From positions 20,780,122 to 20,844,121 of the forward strand of contig CM055110.1 of the NCBI GenBank assembly GCA_029204225.1: a stretch of 64,000 nt of DNA, read 5' to 3'. Below are positions 46,123 through 57,941 of this stretch, in pieces. The translations under genes and the position numbers were made by a program. Each line of letters starts with the position of its first letter. Position 1 is the stretch's first letter. This stretch comes from Diphasiastrum complanatum (lineage: Eukaryota; Streptophyta; Lycopodiopsida; Lycopodiales; Lycopodiaceae). The notes beneath the pieces were generated by a model, which did no database searches, was not told the DNA's origin, and saw only the letters and a list, made by a program, of their open reading frames with translations.

Positions 46123-46804
46123 TGTAAAAATTACAGCAAATAAGGATCCTAAAACACTTGAAATGATGAGGAAAACAATAGATTATGATTTCATAAGATT
46201 AGCACAAGTTGAACCATCAAAATCCATCAAAAACCTATGCTTGAACCTCACTAAATGGCCCAAATCCTTGAAGAAGGCTTCACACGTGTGAAAGTACGGC
46301 CTCCCACAGTCTGAGTACTGTACACCAGACCTACATTCAATCCTATAATCATTAGTAATCACAAGTACTGAAACAATTATGAACATAGAGAGCAATTGCA
46401 CCATTATGAGAGAAAAAACATGAAATTGCTTGATTGATTTTGGTGAGATATCATCACCTATATATACATGATCCATCACGGTTTTGGGCAGGTATGAGTA
46501 GCCCTAAACCTATCCCTAATGCTAATTTTGGTGGATCTTTCATCCCTACCAAGTTAGGGTTGGAATCTTGGAGATCCCTCAACAATGCAAAAATTACCAA
46601 AAATAGCTCCTATTTTTTCTCCCTTGTATCTAAGCATAATTTGGACTCATTCCAAAGGTTCTAACACTTAGGTCTACTTGAGAACATCCTTATGAATGGA
46701 ATCCTATGCTATTTGGCACGTGTGACAAGCCACATCATGACCATTTAACTATTTACAAGTCATATGACCAAAACTAGTCAAGCTAGAATTGTGAATTTTT
46801 AACA
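46123..46804 (-). repeat. 5' LTR of copia H
   Basis: 682 bp. Differs from the 3' LTR at three bases: CCAAATCC versus CCATAACC near 46261 (two), and GGTCTAC versus GGTATAC near 46673 (one). It should contain the minus-strand promoter. Confidence 0.95.
46459..46466 (-). promoter_or_regulatory. TATA box candidate of the H 5' LTR
   Basis: TATATATA, GC-flanked (ACC on the left, CATG on the right), oriented for minus-strand transcription of Gag-Pol. The N LTR has the same word at 9692-9699. Confidence 0.6.
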
Positions 46805-46809
46805 CTGCG
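46805..46809. repeat. target-site duplication of H, right copy (CTGCG)
   Basis: Matches 40642-40646. Confidence 0.95.
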
Positions 46810-47169
46810 TGGATTCGCATGCAGCGCCCTGAAGAAATAAGAGAAAATCAATACAAGTCATTTTTCTGGTTGTGTTTGATCTTGGATATCGAATCCTTAT
46901 GCTGTTTATTTTAATATGTTTGAGTTTTTCTTGTCCCCTTTGAATTCCGCACCTTGGTTGAAATGAAGTCGAATGCTATATTAATTTTATGAACGTAGAT
47001 CAGTAGTACCTGACTACCCCCTGGAGGATTGTAGGAGTGTTTCAGCTGGCAGTGCCCAGCGAACGCATCTGAACTCCATCCGAATCTCGAAAGAGAGTCG
47101 CGAATGTTTCGTGAATTTTCTTCTCACGATTCTCATCATTCGTATCGGGGCACCGCTTGACTCCCAACA
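46810..47169 (+). repeat. 3' LTR of copia G, second part
   Basis: Resumes with TGGATTCGCATGCAG, matching 35330 onward in the 5' LTR, and ends CCCAACA. The two parts add up to 1026 bp against 1027 in the 5' LTR. Confidence 0.9.
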
Positions 47170-47174
47170 CCTAC

Positions 47175-50100
47175 CTAGCCTCCTAGTGACCTCTCTAAGG
47201 AACCTTTTGATCCATTCCACTTTGAGAATGGTGGCAAGATGAGTCTATACAGTCAAGTTTTGCTAAACACCTCTATGTGCTACTAGATATGGTGATTTGG
47301 AGATTCAAATTTGTGTCTCTTCTCCTTGCACAAATCTATTCTAGCTACCTCAATTTCCCACGTTGAGTCCATTCGCTACTAATCCACTAATCCACAACCG
47401 CTCCATGATTTAGATATCGTTGATGGTAAGTTCTCGCAAAATATAGTAGCAAATATGGAGAATTATTCACCACTAGCATGGAGGATTAGCTAGAACATGT
47501 ACTCCAGAAACACTTTAATAATTGGATTAGCATAAAACTGATCACAAACTAGATATACATTGGCATGATTGGAGTAGTGCTTGTCATACCAAATCGAAAA
47601 GTGTCTCATGCGATGCCATTCGTTCAATAGGTCCAACTATAGCCATGAACTGACTTAATTCAACTTAAGTGGCTATAGTTAGCTAGTGATTATAGTTTTA
47701 ATAGTTATGACAAGGGGCGTAGATGTTAACGAGATTGAAAGAGTAGCGAAGTAGTTTCATTGCAATAATACCGAATCTTCCACCAGGGCCAAAGAGAACA
47801 AATAAAATCTTTCAATTTTTGGTTGTAAAAATTGATCGACCACCCTTTGTGCCTACTTAAGTATGAGTATAACTATAATTGTAGTTTTTGTTGACCATAT
47901 TATGTCACATGAGTTGGCAGTGTCCCTTTGCCATGTCTGGAGAACTCAAGTTGGTTTCTTGTACCTGGTTGCATAATCATTTAAGTTGAGTTGCCTATGA
48001 CAACTCTATCTCATTGGGTCAATAGAAAGAACCAACCCAATTCAACCAATCGAATGCAAGAGAGATGAAATGCAGAGAAAAAAATCTCACATGGATGGAG
48101 AGGAGCAAAGAGACAATGTCTCAGGTGTGGATGTCATTATTGCCTTGTATCTTCCCACATGTGGTTGGTGTATCATGCTTGAGTTCTTGCTCACTTAGGT
48201 TAGATTCTATATGATCCCATGGGTCAACGTTACCAAAAGGCATTATTGTCTCCTAAATCTCAATCTAAATGAATGTCAAACAAGTGTTGTTGGTGATGCA
48301 TAGGAACTATCTAACATGGTGTGGTTTGATGCAGGATTTGAACGCCTTGGTGTAATGAGTATTGAGAGATTGTGAAGGATGATTGCTCACACCCAAAAAA
48401 TATTTAAGTGTGCTACCCAATGTAATCCAATGATGATCAGGAAGTGAGGAGGAGGAAGAGTTTAAAAAAGGAAGGAAATGGGTGAACTTGTTCTTCTTAT
48501 GCTACAAGCTGCCACGCGGTTGCTTCAAAAAAGCACAGCAAACACTTTACAAATTTGCTCCTCTCCTTTCTTCCTCCTCGCAATCTTTTTCCACTTTCGT
48601 TCTTTTGGTGTGATCGATCAACAATCCTAAGCCCTTGCCCGCCATCATAATACTGAGCCCTAAACCCCCGAAGAAGCTCTCAGATTCTCTTGGAAATACG
48701 GAGTGGGATTTGCTTTTTGGCTGCTGTTGTTGAGTGGGGGCATTTCTTGTGGTTTTGTAGATTGGGTTTTTACTGCTTCTGTTTTGAGAATGGTTGGTGG
48801 AATTGTGGGTTGGTATTGCTCTGTTTTGAGAATTGCAGATGGGATTGAGGTTCACAAATAGTGGGCGTTTTAGAGCTCTGTTAGGTTGATGGGTGTCTTT
48901 TACATTCGCTCATGCATGATCAAGCATGTGACAAATTCATGTTTGTAGATTTATTTTGCTAGTTCTCCAGGCATCTTAGATCAATGCTGCTCTCTTGATT
49001 GCCTATGAAGCAGCTTGGAATCTAACCCAACTGAAAAAATGTGGTCTTCATGCAGCCGTACATTTGGCTGATTCCGTTTTGCTTAGCAAGTTCCCAATCT
49101 GCAACCTTATAAACCATAATTTGACGACTTCTTTTAACCACGGATGGGAAGTTCTTCAATCCTTGTTCAACAAATTTTTAGACGTTTACATTCCTATAAT
49201 CCTTAGGCGGAATCTTCAGTTTTTCCTGCATAATTTGAGATTATTTTTCGCTGGCAGAATGGCAAGTCATGGACAGTGCAGTCGGCGAGTTTGTCTTTAC
49301 ATTTGAAACCCGCCCAACTTTCTGTTGTATTTGTATTTGATCGTTTGTGCGTGTGGCAATCCTGCTCTTTTTAGGTAGCTATTGACGATAAGATTGATCA
49401 CATAGGCGTCCTTGCAATGAGGCAAGCATGGTCAGGTTTACCTTCCTTTGGCGAAAAAGGAGGTGACGGCTGAATTGAAAGCAGATGTTTGGAGCTCCAG
49501 AGCAAAGGAGTGAGTGCATAAGGTTAAGACTCTGGATTGAATTTGAGAACAAAAGCTGCTGGAATACGAAGCAAAGATCAAAGGTTACCAGCAAGAAAAT
49601 GACATGAAGGAGGACACATTGAGTAAAAGTTGGTAATGAGGATAATTGCTGTCCGTGCATTGGCACATCTTCAAGGCCACTGCCGCTGCGCTAGCCGCAT
49701 AACCCCTCCTGGTAATTAGTCATATTCAAAATAGCTCAATCTGGTTTGAAAGTTGTCTTTGGCTTCAGTTAGAAATAACCTCTGTTTCTGGAGAAAATTC
49801 TAACTAGATTAAGCATAATGCTGAGATATGAGCCTTATCCTCAGATATTATGCTGCAAAATTCAATAGAATACAAAATACTGCTACATTTGGCTATTATC
49901 AACAATTGAGAGATTATCCCTCACTTCCATATTAAAATGTGTTACGGGTATAGAATGCGCATTTCGGAACTGTTTCCGGGTTTCTGCTTCATTCCAGAAG
50001 ATGACGATTTTTTCTGGCAGGAATTTGACAAGGGGGGTTCAAATGAGCTAGGTTTGTGGCAATATTTAGCTTCAAAAATTAAATAGCGGCTAAGAACGAA

Positions 50101-51039
50101 CTGAAAACTTCAAAAGAGATTGATCAGTTAATATGTACAATTTCTTTCACTACATTGATAGCGACTATAATCAATTCCAAAAGGTTTGTTACAAACAATT
50201 CCAACAGCTTTGCTACTTTTTCCTTAGCTTCAATAACAGCAGGATTCATAAGCCAGCACCTCAACAATCTTCTCACTGTCTTCACCTTCTCCTGTTCAGA
50301 TAGGATCTATGTAATTTCATCTTTCATTTTAGTTTCCAACATAATATTGAGATACAACTGACTGTCTCCATATTTCAAGAGCATCAGTGCAAACAATTTT
50401 GTTCTCATAAATTTCAGACCTCATCTTCACATTTTTGAGTTTTCGAGTTGTATATACAATTGCAAGTCGTTCTTGTGAACACACTTCTTTAAGGCTCTAG
50501 ACTCAAAGATAGTCTTCTGGGGTACCCAAAAGATTATTCTTTTTGATCTGTCCATTCAAAAGAAACTCCTTTTTTTGTTCTATCATGTGGAGTAGCCATT
50601 TTTGACAGTCAACACGAGAAATACAAGCACAAAGCTGAAGCCAAGTAAACTTCATAGAATAGCAATGATGAAGGAGCCCCAGTGACAAACCCTCGTGATA
50701 ATATCGGCTAAAAGGTGCATAGTTAGTCCTTCAAGTTGGACCCAAGTTTGAGGTGAAACAAAATGTTTCCTTTTTTGTAAATCTGTCTAGAATTTAGAAT
50801 GATAATATATATCATGATTGAATTATAAGCATTAAAGTTTCCAAATTCCACATATATTAGGCTTTTCTCGCAACCAAGCATCCGATTCAGAGATTCGAAT
50901 GCCAAGAAAATATTATTTGGAGATTCAAAAATTCCAAATTCCAAGAAAATCTGATTTGGAGATTTGAATTGGCCGAGTCAGATTCGAATCAAAATCGCTA
51001 TTCGATCAGCATCAAATCGCGATTTAGTGAAACTATATC
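47175..51039. other. no gene recognised
   Basis: Flank of copia G. Short frames at 48547-48855 (minus) and 48995-49306 (plus) have no recognisable motif. A CT-rich block near 48555-48600 followed by G-rich sequence could be an old promoter or 5' UTR, but no exon could be supported. Confidence 0.5.
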
Positions 51040-51663
51040 TGTGATTTTGGAAGTCTTCTAATTCATGTTGTTTTTGGTAATGCACGCCTTTTTAGGGACT
51101 GACATCTACAACTTTGGGAAATGTTCTTCAAGAGAAGTCATGGCCTAAATTTGTGCTAGCGCGATTCTCATAACTAAGTAACTGGCTCATTCATAATAGG
51201 ACAAAGGCTGAGTTTGACTAGATCTAACATGCTAGCTCATCCATCGGTCAAAAGCTTAGCCATGCTCATCTAGACTTGTTTTGAGACTTTGAGAGTAGCA
51301 TCCAAATGAGTCTTTTGGGACTCTTGAGCTAGCTCTACAACCATACCTTAATGTGATTTTGGAAGTCCCTTAATTCATGTTGTTTTTGGTAATGCACGCC
51401 TTTTTAAGGACTGACATCTACAACTTTGGGAAATGTTCTTGAAGAGAAGTCTTGGCCTAAATTTGTGCTAGCACGATTCTCATAACTAAGTAACTGGCTC
51501 ATCCATAATAGGACAAAGGCTGAGTTTGACTAGATCTAACATGCTAGCTCATCCATCGGTCAAAAGCTTAGCCATGCTCATCTAGACTTGTTTTGAGACT
51601 TTGAGAGTAGCATCCAAATGAGTCTTTTGGGACTCTTGAGCTAGCTCTACAACCATACCTTAA
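51040..51663. repeat. 312-bp tandem duplication, two copies
   Basis: TGTGATTTTGGAAGTC starts at 51040 and again at 51352; the copies run head to tail, and a third partial start (TGTGATTTG) follows. They differ at about ten positions (for example TTTTTAGGG versus TTTTTAAGG). Non-coding. Confidence 0.93.
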
Positions 51664-53990
51664 TGTGATTTGTCTTCGAAGACTTAAATTTCTAGATGTA
51701 AACCTCCTAGATCCAAGCGCATGGGACAATTGCCATACACTAGGTTATGAGATCATTCATTGTAAAGCCTGAGGTAATCTCAAGTTCCTTTATTTTTTGA
51801 TTGCACGTAATTCTTCAAACATTTTTTTACAAAAGAATCATGTTTGTGGATAAGAAAATTTGTTAGTAGTGGATACACTCGTTCTCAAGGGTTATGTCTA
51901 AGAACACAAAAATTTGCTTAGTTTTACACAAGGTTTGAAGTTTTAACATGTAGAAGACTTCTCAATAAGCTTACATGTTATGCTTTTGTAATTAAAAATA
52001 TAAAAGACTGATAATAACCATTTCAAAAATAGTAAGAATAGTTTAGAGAATAGAAGGGATGTGGGTGAGTCTTAGTATGAACTCATTCTTTTTTTCCAAA
52101 TGAAATACACTATTGAAACGGCATGTTATTTTTTATTAATGGTGAGTAGCTTTCATGTGGTCTCACAAACATGTGCTAGGGATCATTTTGTGTCAAATTC
52201 CATTTTTGAGGTTTGTTAATGCATAGTAGGCCTTACAAGTCCTTAGGTTTTTGACTATGTGATAATTTTGTTACTATTGGATGCTTTGTTTGCACAAGTC
52301 TTTTTAAAGATTTTTTCTTCCATCAATAAATCAATCTTTTGGCTCAAAATTGTAGAAATTCCATCCATTCTTGATTTGATCTTGTTGTAGATATTACTAT
52401 TTGTCAAAGCATGAAACTTTTGCACCTTGTAAATCAATGAGTTGGACATAGAAGTGTTTTGTTGTGGTTGCAGACTTTTTTGACAAGGCGAACACCATTT
52501 CAAATCGTAATGTGCACCATATTCATAGGAGCTTTGATTCTAGCTACTGCAATGCTATTGTGGAGAAAAGATTTTCAATGTATGATCATTTTCTTGCTTT
52601 GTCCATTTACATCTTATGCATGTTGTTTTTATTATAGTCAATCTTCTCTTTTTAGGCATGCTGTTTTGTAGCTTTTGAGTGGGAAAGGCTTGCACTTTCT
52701 ACTGTGTAGGTGGTTCACAGCAAGCTTGGAACAAAGAAAGCTAGGATTTAGTCTATGGATTGACTCACATATTGAGCATTTTTGGCCTTGCATGATAGCC
52801 TACTAGCTTCAATCACAAGTTTTTTGCTCTTGCAGATACTTTCTTGGCTATCGTCGTTTACATAATTCAAAGATTGAGGATCACAAAGCAACAATGGGTT
52901 CAAGTACAACATTTCCGTCCATGGGGGGGGAAAATAATTCACAAGCTTTTAACCATTTGTATCAACCTTTTTTGGTTTTTTTTAGAGCTACAGTCATCAT
53001 GGCAGAGGTTACCATGCTAAGTATTTGGCATTTTGCGGAAAAGGACATCAAAGAACGTGCTGAAAAGGTATTTATGAGTGCAACAAGCTTCTATGTATGA
53101 GAAAGTACAACTTCAAAGTGGTTTTCAAGAAGTGAGACTAAATTGTGGTAGTTGATGACTGGATGCTTTATCAATCTTCCATTTAATATGTGGAGCACCT
53201 AATTGGCTATATTTTGTTGAAGTATGGAAGTCTTCATATTGTATGCTTACAACAATCTAGTAGTATAGAAATTATAAATATATTGAATTATGATTATGTA
53301 AAGCTCTATTCTCGAACTTGGGCATCCCTAGAGATATTTTTGGTTTGAGTTATGTTTCCAAGTCTTGGAGAATCTACTTATATGTGAAGGAAAGTTGAAG
53401 ACATTAATGGTGATTGTAGGAAAGCATATTTTTATGTGTTGAGTTGCACATAAAGAGGAGCAATTTGATGTTATGATAAGCTCTTGAAGGAAACAAGGCA
53501 TGAGTTTCATTTCTATGAGTTTAAGGCTTCAAAATAAGCTACTTACAGTTAAATGCATTATCTTTTATGTGGCAGCTTAGGAGGAGTCTTATTCGACTCG
53601 GGCCCTTTTATATCAAGGTACACCTAATCTTTCAAAGTTTTATTTGGAGGTACTCATTTATGCAACCCAACAACAACTCATGTCGCTTAGTAGTACCTTG
53701 ACACTTATAATTTGTCCCCATTCTGATCCACATAAATAAGACGTGGCTTTTGACTTGCCAACTACTTTCATGAGATATTTCCGATAGGGTGATTACATTT
53801 TTATATTGCAATGAAATACTCCATTGAGGGCATGCAGAAAAGCTAAGGAGCCAAGACAAAAATCTTATAAGGATAGGTCATGTGGGAAATCACATTGTGA
53901 GTTGCAAAATCCTAAAGTTTATTAAGGAGAGGAGATCAAAATTCATGTGAAAAACTCTTATGAGGATTAAAACATGTAAGCATGTTGTTC
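51664..53990. other. no gene recognised
   Basis: AT-rich; short frames only (such as 52459-52671 and 52894-53100) without motifs. Possibly long intron or intergenic sequence upstream of the ABC1 kinase gene. Confidence 0.5.
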
Positions 53991-54300
53991 AGGTGTTCCA
54001 AGTAGTGCAACAGCAGTTGGAGGCACAAAATTTGAAGCAAAGAGAATATTCTAACTGATTCAAAAAGAAATACAAGGAGGGCAATCTCATATGGGTATAT
54101 CTTAGTAAATAAAAATACCTAAATGGGCACAATAAGTTGACATGGCATAAGGTGGGTCCTTGTAAAGTTTACAAGATGATTATGCTTACAAGTTGGAATT
54201 ACTGCCAAAACTCAAGATTGGCTCAATTTTCAACATTGTGGATTTGCATGATTATCATGGGAAGAATGTTGGAGAGGATGATGCAGTTGGGCAAGTAAGC
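53991..54300 (+). pseudogene. gypsy integrase C-terminal fragment
   Basis: Broken plus-strand frames read QVVQQQLEAQNLKQREYSN, stop, FKKKYKEGNLIWVYLSK, then HKVGPCKVYKM, then NAYKLELLPKLKIGSIFNIVDLH and DYHG. This is the region after the integrase core of Ty3/gypsy elements (the GPCKV and FNV-DL-DYHG landmarks). Stops and a frameshift show long decay. No other part of the element was recognised nearby. Confidence 0.65.
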
Positions 54301-54829
54301 ACTTGGATGACTGAGGATGAGTTTTAGTTGTACGATGGGAGAGACCACTTAGAGAATGGATCCTTTTAAAGCTACGAAAGTTTGATGCAAGGGCTTACGA
54401 AATTGAATAGAAATGCGAGTTTTGTTAGGTTGGAAAACTCATAGGAATGTTCATGGTTATTTTGTAGGACAAGTTAGAAAAACTTAACAAAACTCATTCT
54501 GTAGAAAGAACAAAGTGTTCATTAGAAAGTGAAAGAATATTCCAGCGCAACATGGAACATGGTGCTTGCCACATACGTGGAAAAAACTTGTGAGAAGTGG
54601 ACAATCTCAGAGTTGTGAATGTAAAGGGAAGCTTAGTTGGCATGCTTCACAATCTATTGAGGTGATGGCAACGCAATCACCCTCCCTTTTTTGGTGGCAG
54701 TCGGTTGATTAGCTTAAACTCCTTGTAAGTAGAGGATCAAACACTAAAACTCAAGGACTAAGACATGTGTGAGTGAATCAAAGTGTGTACATCAAAGTCA
54801 CAACCAAGGGAGCAACAAGGGAACAAATG

Positions 54830-55140
54830 AGAGAGAGAAGAAAGAAAGCTTTATTAATGTCTTTTCCATGTCAAAAGACAAAAAATACATATCAAATGTA
54901 TGGTGTAGATGGGAGCATATGAAACGTCTCCAAACAATAAAGAAAAAAAATACAGTGTATGCTAGTGGTAATATAACTCGAATACAATAGTAACTATCTG
55001 CAAATATAAGTCCAATGGGAATGGTATAACATCATGTCCTCAAATCCTGCTGCTACTGAAGAAAGATGTAATGGGGAAAACGCCTGAAGGTAGGTCCAAT
55101 ATGTGTTGTTGACATCATCAAGGAGGTCGTCTCTGAGATA
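54830..55140 (-). mobile_element. LINE-like 3' end, copy 1
   Basis: On the minus strand an open stretch (YLRDDLLDDVNNTYWTYLQA, stop near 55000) is followed by about 150 bp of 3' UTR, AATAAAGC near 54849, and a TC-rich tail (CTTTCTTTCTTCTCTCTC). Words of the UTR (GGAGCATATGAAACGTCTCC on the plus strand) recur in the copies at 62659 and 63691. RT is not present in this fragment. Confidence 0.5.
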
Positions 55141-55189
55141 CATGGCTCCTCGTGGTATGACATGTGGCTCTATGGGCTACATGAGTCTG

Positions 55190-55545
55190 GGCAATACGCT
55201 GTATCTGGTCTCTATGTCTGGTTGGTACATAGGTTTAGTTAAGGTAATAAAGAATGTGCTATTTGTACCAGGATTAGCCAAGAACTTGCTTTCAATTGGG
55301 GCCATCACTAAACAGAATATGACAATAGTGTTTGATAAATCTACCTGTTTAGTAAAGGACAATGAGCATAATCAGAAGATTATTGCCAAAGGATTGCAGG
55401 AGGGTGGTCTTTATAGGTTGCATACTACTATCCTGAGTCAGGAAGCCTATGCTGCAATGAGTGCTGATCAGGATAAGTTATGGAGATATGGCCACTTGAG
55501 TTATCAAAGCCTACAAATCCTGAAGACCTACGCAAATTACATTTG
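55190..55545 (+). pseudogene. copia protease/pre-integrase fragment
   Basis: A plus frame reads VIKNVLFVPGLAKNLLSIGA, then MTIVFDKSTCLVKD, GLQEGGLYRLH, and DKLWRYGHLSYQSL, the pre-integrase His region with WRYGH in place of WHRRLGH. The protease active site lies outside. A decayed fragment upstream of the first recognised ABC1 exon. Confidence 0.7.
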
Positions 55546-55819
55546 CAGGGGCGGCTATCTACTTCATAGTGACAGACCATTTTTGTAAAGTCATATATTT
55601 GTCTTTGGTAGAGCATCCTGTGCTTTATTGTAATAAAGAAGGATTCAAAGATTTGTTTCAAAACTAGGTTCTCTCCCAAGATTCTTTGCAATCTAATTTT
55701 AAGTTTCTTGTATGCATGTAGTTTGTAAATCTTGGAATCTGCAGAGTATATATGGCAAACTAGGATGTTACTGGCTCAATGCAACTGCACATCTACTTTT
55801 GTTTTTGCTTTGTTGACAG

Positions 55820-57941
55820 CTTGGACAGGCACTCAGTACTCGTCCAGACATATTACCCCAGGAATACTGTTATGAGCTTGCCAAGTTGCAGGTTCAGATG
55901 CTTATCATGGACCTTTTATCATGATTCGAGTTGGTTGATTCCTGATAATCACCGTTAAGCCTTTGTTTTGATTCACACTCCTAACAAATGTGCATGTCAT
56001 GTTGCTTTTTTTGCTGTAATTTAAAGGACCAAATCCCTCCATTTTCTACTTCAAAGGCCTTAAAGTATTTGGAGTCAGAACTAGGATCCCCTGCCTGGAA
56101 GCTTTTTGCTGAGATAACTGAAGAACCTGTAGCAGCTGCATCTCTGGGTCAAGTATACAAAGGTATGTGACAGTGAATTGGATATTGGTCACGGTTTTCT
56201 TTTTTGTTACTTCATGAAACTTTGTTGTTGTTGCGTCTTCATCATTTTTACAATTTTTAGTTCAAGCTATTCTGACATGGGTGACTATTCCTTTCCTTTT
56301 CATTCTCCTGAACGTTTTGACTGTGGGTTCTTTATGCAGCTCGTCTTCATTCTGGTGAGTTAGTAGCAGTCAAGGTGCAAAGACCAGGTATGCCTTCACG
56401 ATTGGCATTGGATGCACAACTACTCCATTTGATTGGTGGCCAGCTAAAGCGTTTTGCTGGAGCTCGTGGAGATCTTCTTGCAGTTGTTGATCAAATGGTA
56501 ATATTTTCTGGGATATGTCCTGATGACCCTTTTTGTAATACAAATATGGCTTTGCCCTTTTCTGTATTTTGGAGTTACTGCTTTCGTAAGGGTGTAATTA
56601 TTTTGGTGCATGGTTGTGTGAAGAACACAGCAGTTTCTTTGACTGGGACATGATACTTTTTGTCAGGACTTGGTAAGTTCAGGAACAGGTGCGAGTTCTG
56701 GGGACATGTCAGTGTCTTATATTGAAAAAAGCTTTGTGAACTGACCAGTATCATTTAGTAAAGCCTCATGTATGATTTTGGCCAGTAAAATAAATTTGAC
56801 AGCTCATGACCATCTTTAGGCCTTTCTTTACTGGCTGCACACAAGGTTCTAACAATTTTTTATGTACTTTAGATTTGAAGGTTACATTTATTGTGGAAAC
56901 AGATGCCAAACTTGCAGTCCTGCAATTTACATAACACAAAAAAGATGATATTACAAGCGGTTATTTATGTAGATTTGATTGACACTAAAGAGATTAAGAG
57001 TCAGGTACTTGGTTTTCATTTACTGTATATTGTTTCAGGTGGTGCATATGTACGAGGAAATCAATTATCTCCAAGAAGGCCAAAATGCAGAACGTTTTCA
57101 TGACCTTTATGGCTTGTCACAAGAGGAGTTGTCAGGTTAGAAGGGCAACAAACCTGTCGCTTTATGTTCAAGACCTTTTTATTATTAAAGACAGGTATGA
57201 TGATATTGACAGAGTGTACATCTGTATCTATCTTTGAAGTTTGGCTACTCTATTGAAATTTATAAGCTGCACTACAGACATTCATGAAGATCTTATCAAA
57301 ATTTGTTACTCTCTTTCTTCGGTGTATATTTTTGCTCCATCTGTATCTTCATATAGTGAACATAAGAAGCTGGCAATATTTGGAAGACCACTATGCATAT
57401 AACTTGTCTAGGCAATTTGTTTTGGACTAAATTTTTTGAATTTTGAGGGTCAACACGTGTAACAGTCTGACTGTTTTGTAAATATCAGCCCACGTGTATG
57501 AATATCAACTACTTCTGCTAAACTTTCTTCACAAAAGAAGAGGAGAACAGAGTGTAGTGGATTTCTTAGAGTTTACGTGCTTGATTCAATTGAATTGCTT
57601 CATTTCCGTGCTTAAATTCATCATTTGTAGCTTATCCATCAGTAACTGAGCTGGCTTATTGTTTGTAATATCAGTGGAATATGTTTTCCTCAGAACACGA
57701 CTGCACTTTGAAAGAAGGCAAGAGGGAGATGCATGAAGAAGTTAGCAAACATCAAATGCCCAGGTTCAAAAAGATCACGAGACAACGTGCCAAAAGAGAA
57801 GGCTTGGTTAAGGTTCCAAAGATTTATTGGGAGTTTACTACCAAAGGTATTCTTACAATGGAGTGGATTGAAGGGATCAAACTCACGGACAAGGAAGCTC
57901 TTGCTAAAGCTAATCTTGATATCCAAGAACTTGTTGATCAA
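55820..57941 (+). CDS. ABC1-type atypical kinase, partial, five exons
   Basis: Exons: 55820-55891, 56027-56162, 56340-56497, 57039-57135, 57694-57941. All introns are GT-AG and phases agree, giving 711 nt, or 237 codons. Exon 1 reads LGQALSTRPDILPQEY, the GQ part of the KxGQ motif. Exon 2 has DQIPPFST and PVAAASLGQVYK, the alanine-rich loop that replaces the P-loop in this family. Exon 3 has GELVAVKVQRPGM with the kinase Lys. Exon 4 has YEEINYLQEGQNAERF. Exon 5 has KVPKIYWEFTTKGILTMEW. The HADPHPGN and DFG exons expected next were not found up to 64000, nor were N-terminal exons, so the gene is either truncated or has very long introns. Plant members act in plastids or mitochondria in prenyl-lipid and quinone metabolism; no targeting peptide is visible here. 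The plant plastid-type subgroup is likely but unproven. Confidence 0.85.

Larger units (their letters stand above)
40647..46804 (-). mobile_element. Ty1/copia retrotransposon H, structurally complete
   Basis: 6.16 kb: 3' LTR 40647-41328, purine tract, one uninterrupted Gag-Pol at 41343-45311, leader, primer site, 5' LTR 46123-46804. Both LTRs are 682 bp and differ at three positions by eye. CTGCG is duplicated at 40642-40646 and 46805-46809. All catalytic motifs are present, so this copy may be competent and is the youngest in the window. It sits inside the 3' LTR of G. Confidence 0.96.
34657..47174 (+). mobile_element. Ty1/copia retrotransposon G, split by nested copia H
   Basis: 5' LTR at 34662-35688; internal Gag-Pol at 35803-39980; 3' LTR at 39981-40646 continuing at 46810-47169 after the H insertion. 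Flanks are TCTAC (34657-34661) and CCTAC (47170-47174), a target duplication with one mismatch. A primer site lies at 35690 and a purine tract (GAGAGGGAGC) at 39971-39980. The reading frame has many stops and frameshifts and the RT catalytic box is altered, so it is dead. LTRs differ by several percent in the parts compared, so it is older than H, as nesting requires. Confidence 0.92.

Noticed and set aside
48547-48855. 102-codon minus frame and the G-rich plus sequence as a possible first exon of the ABC1 gene
   Set aside because: No transit peptide, splice donor or family motif could be supported.
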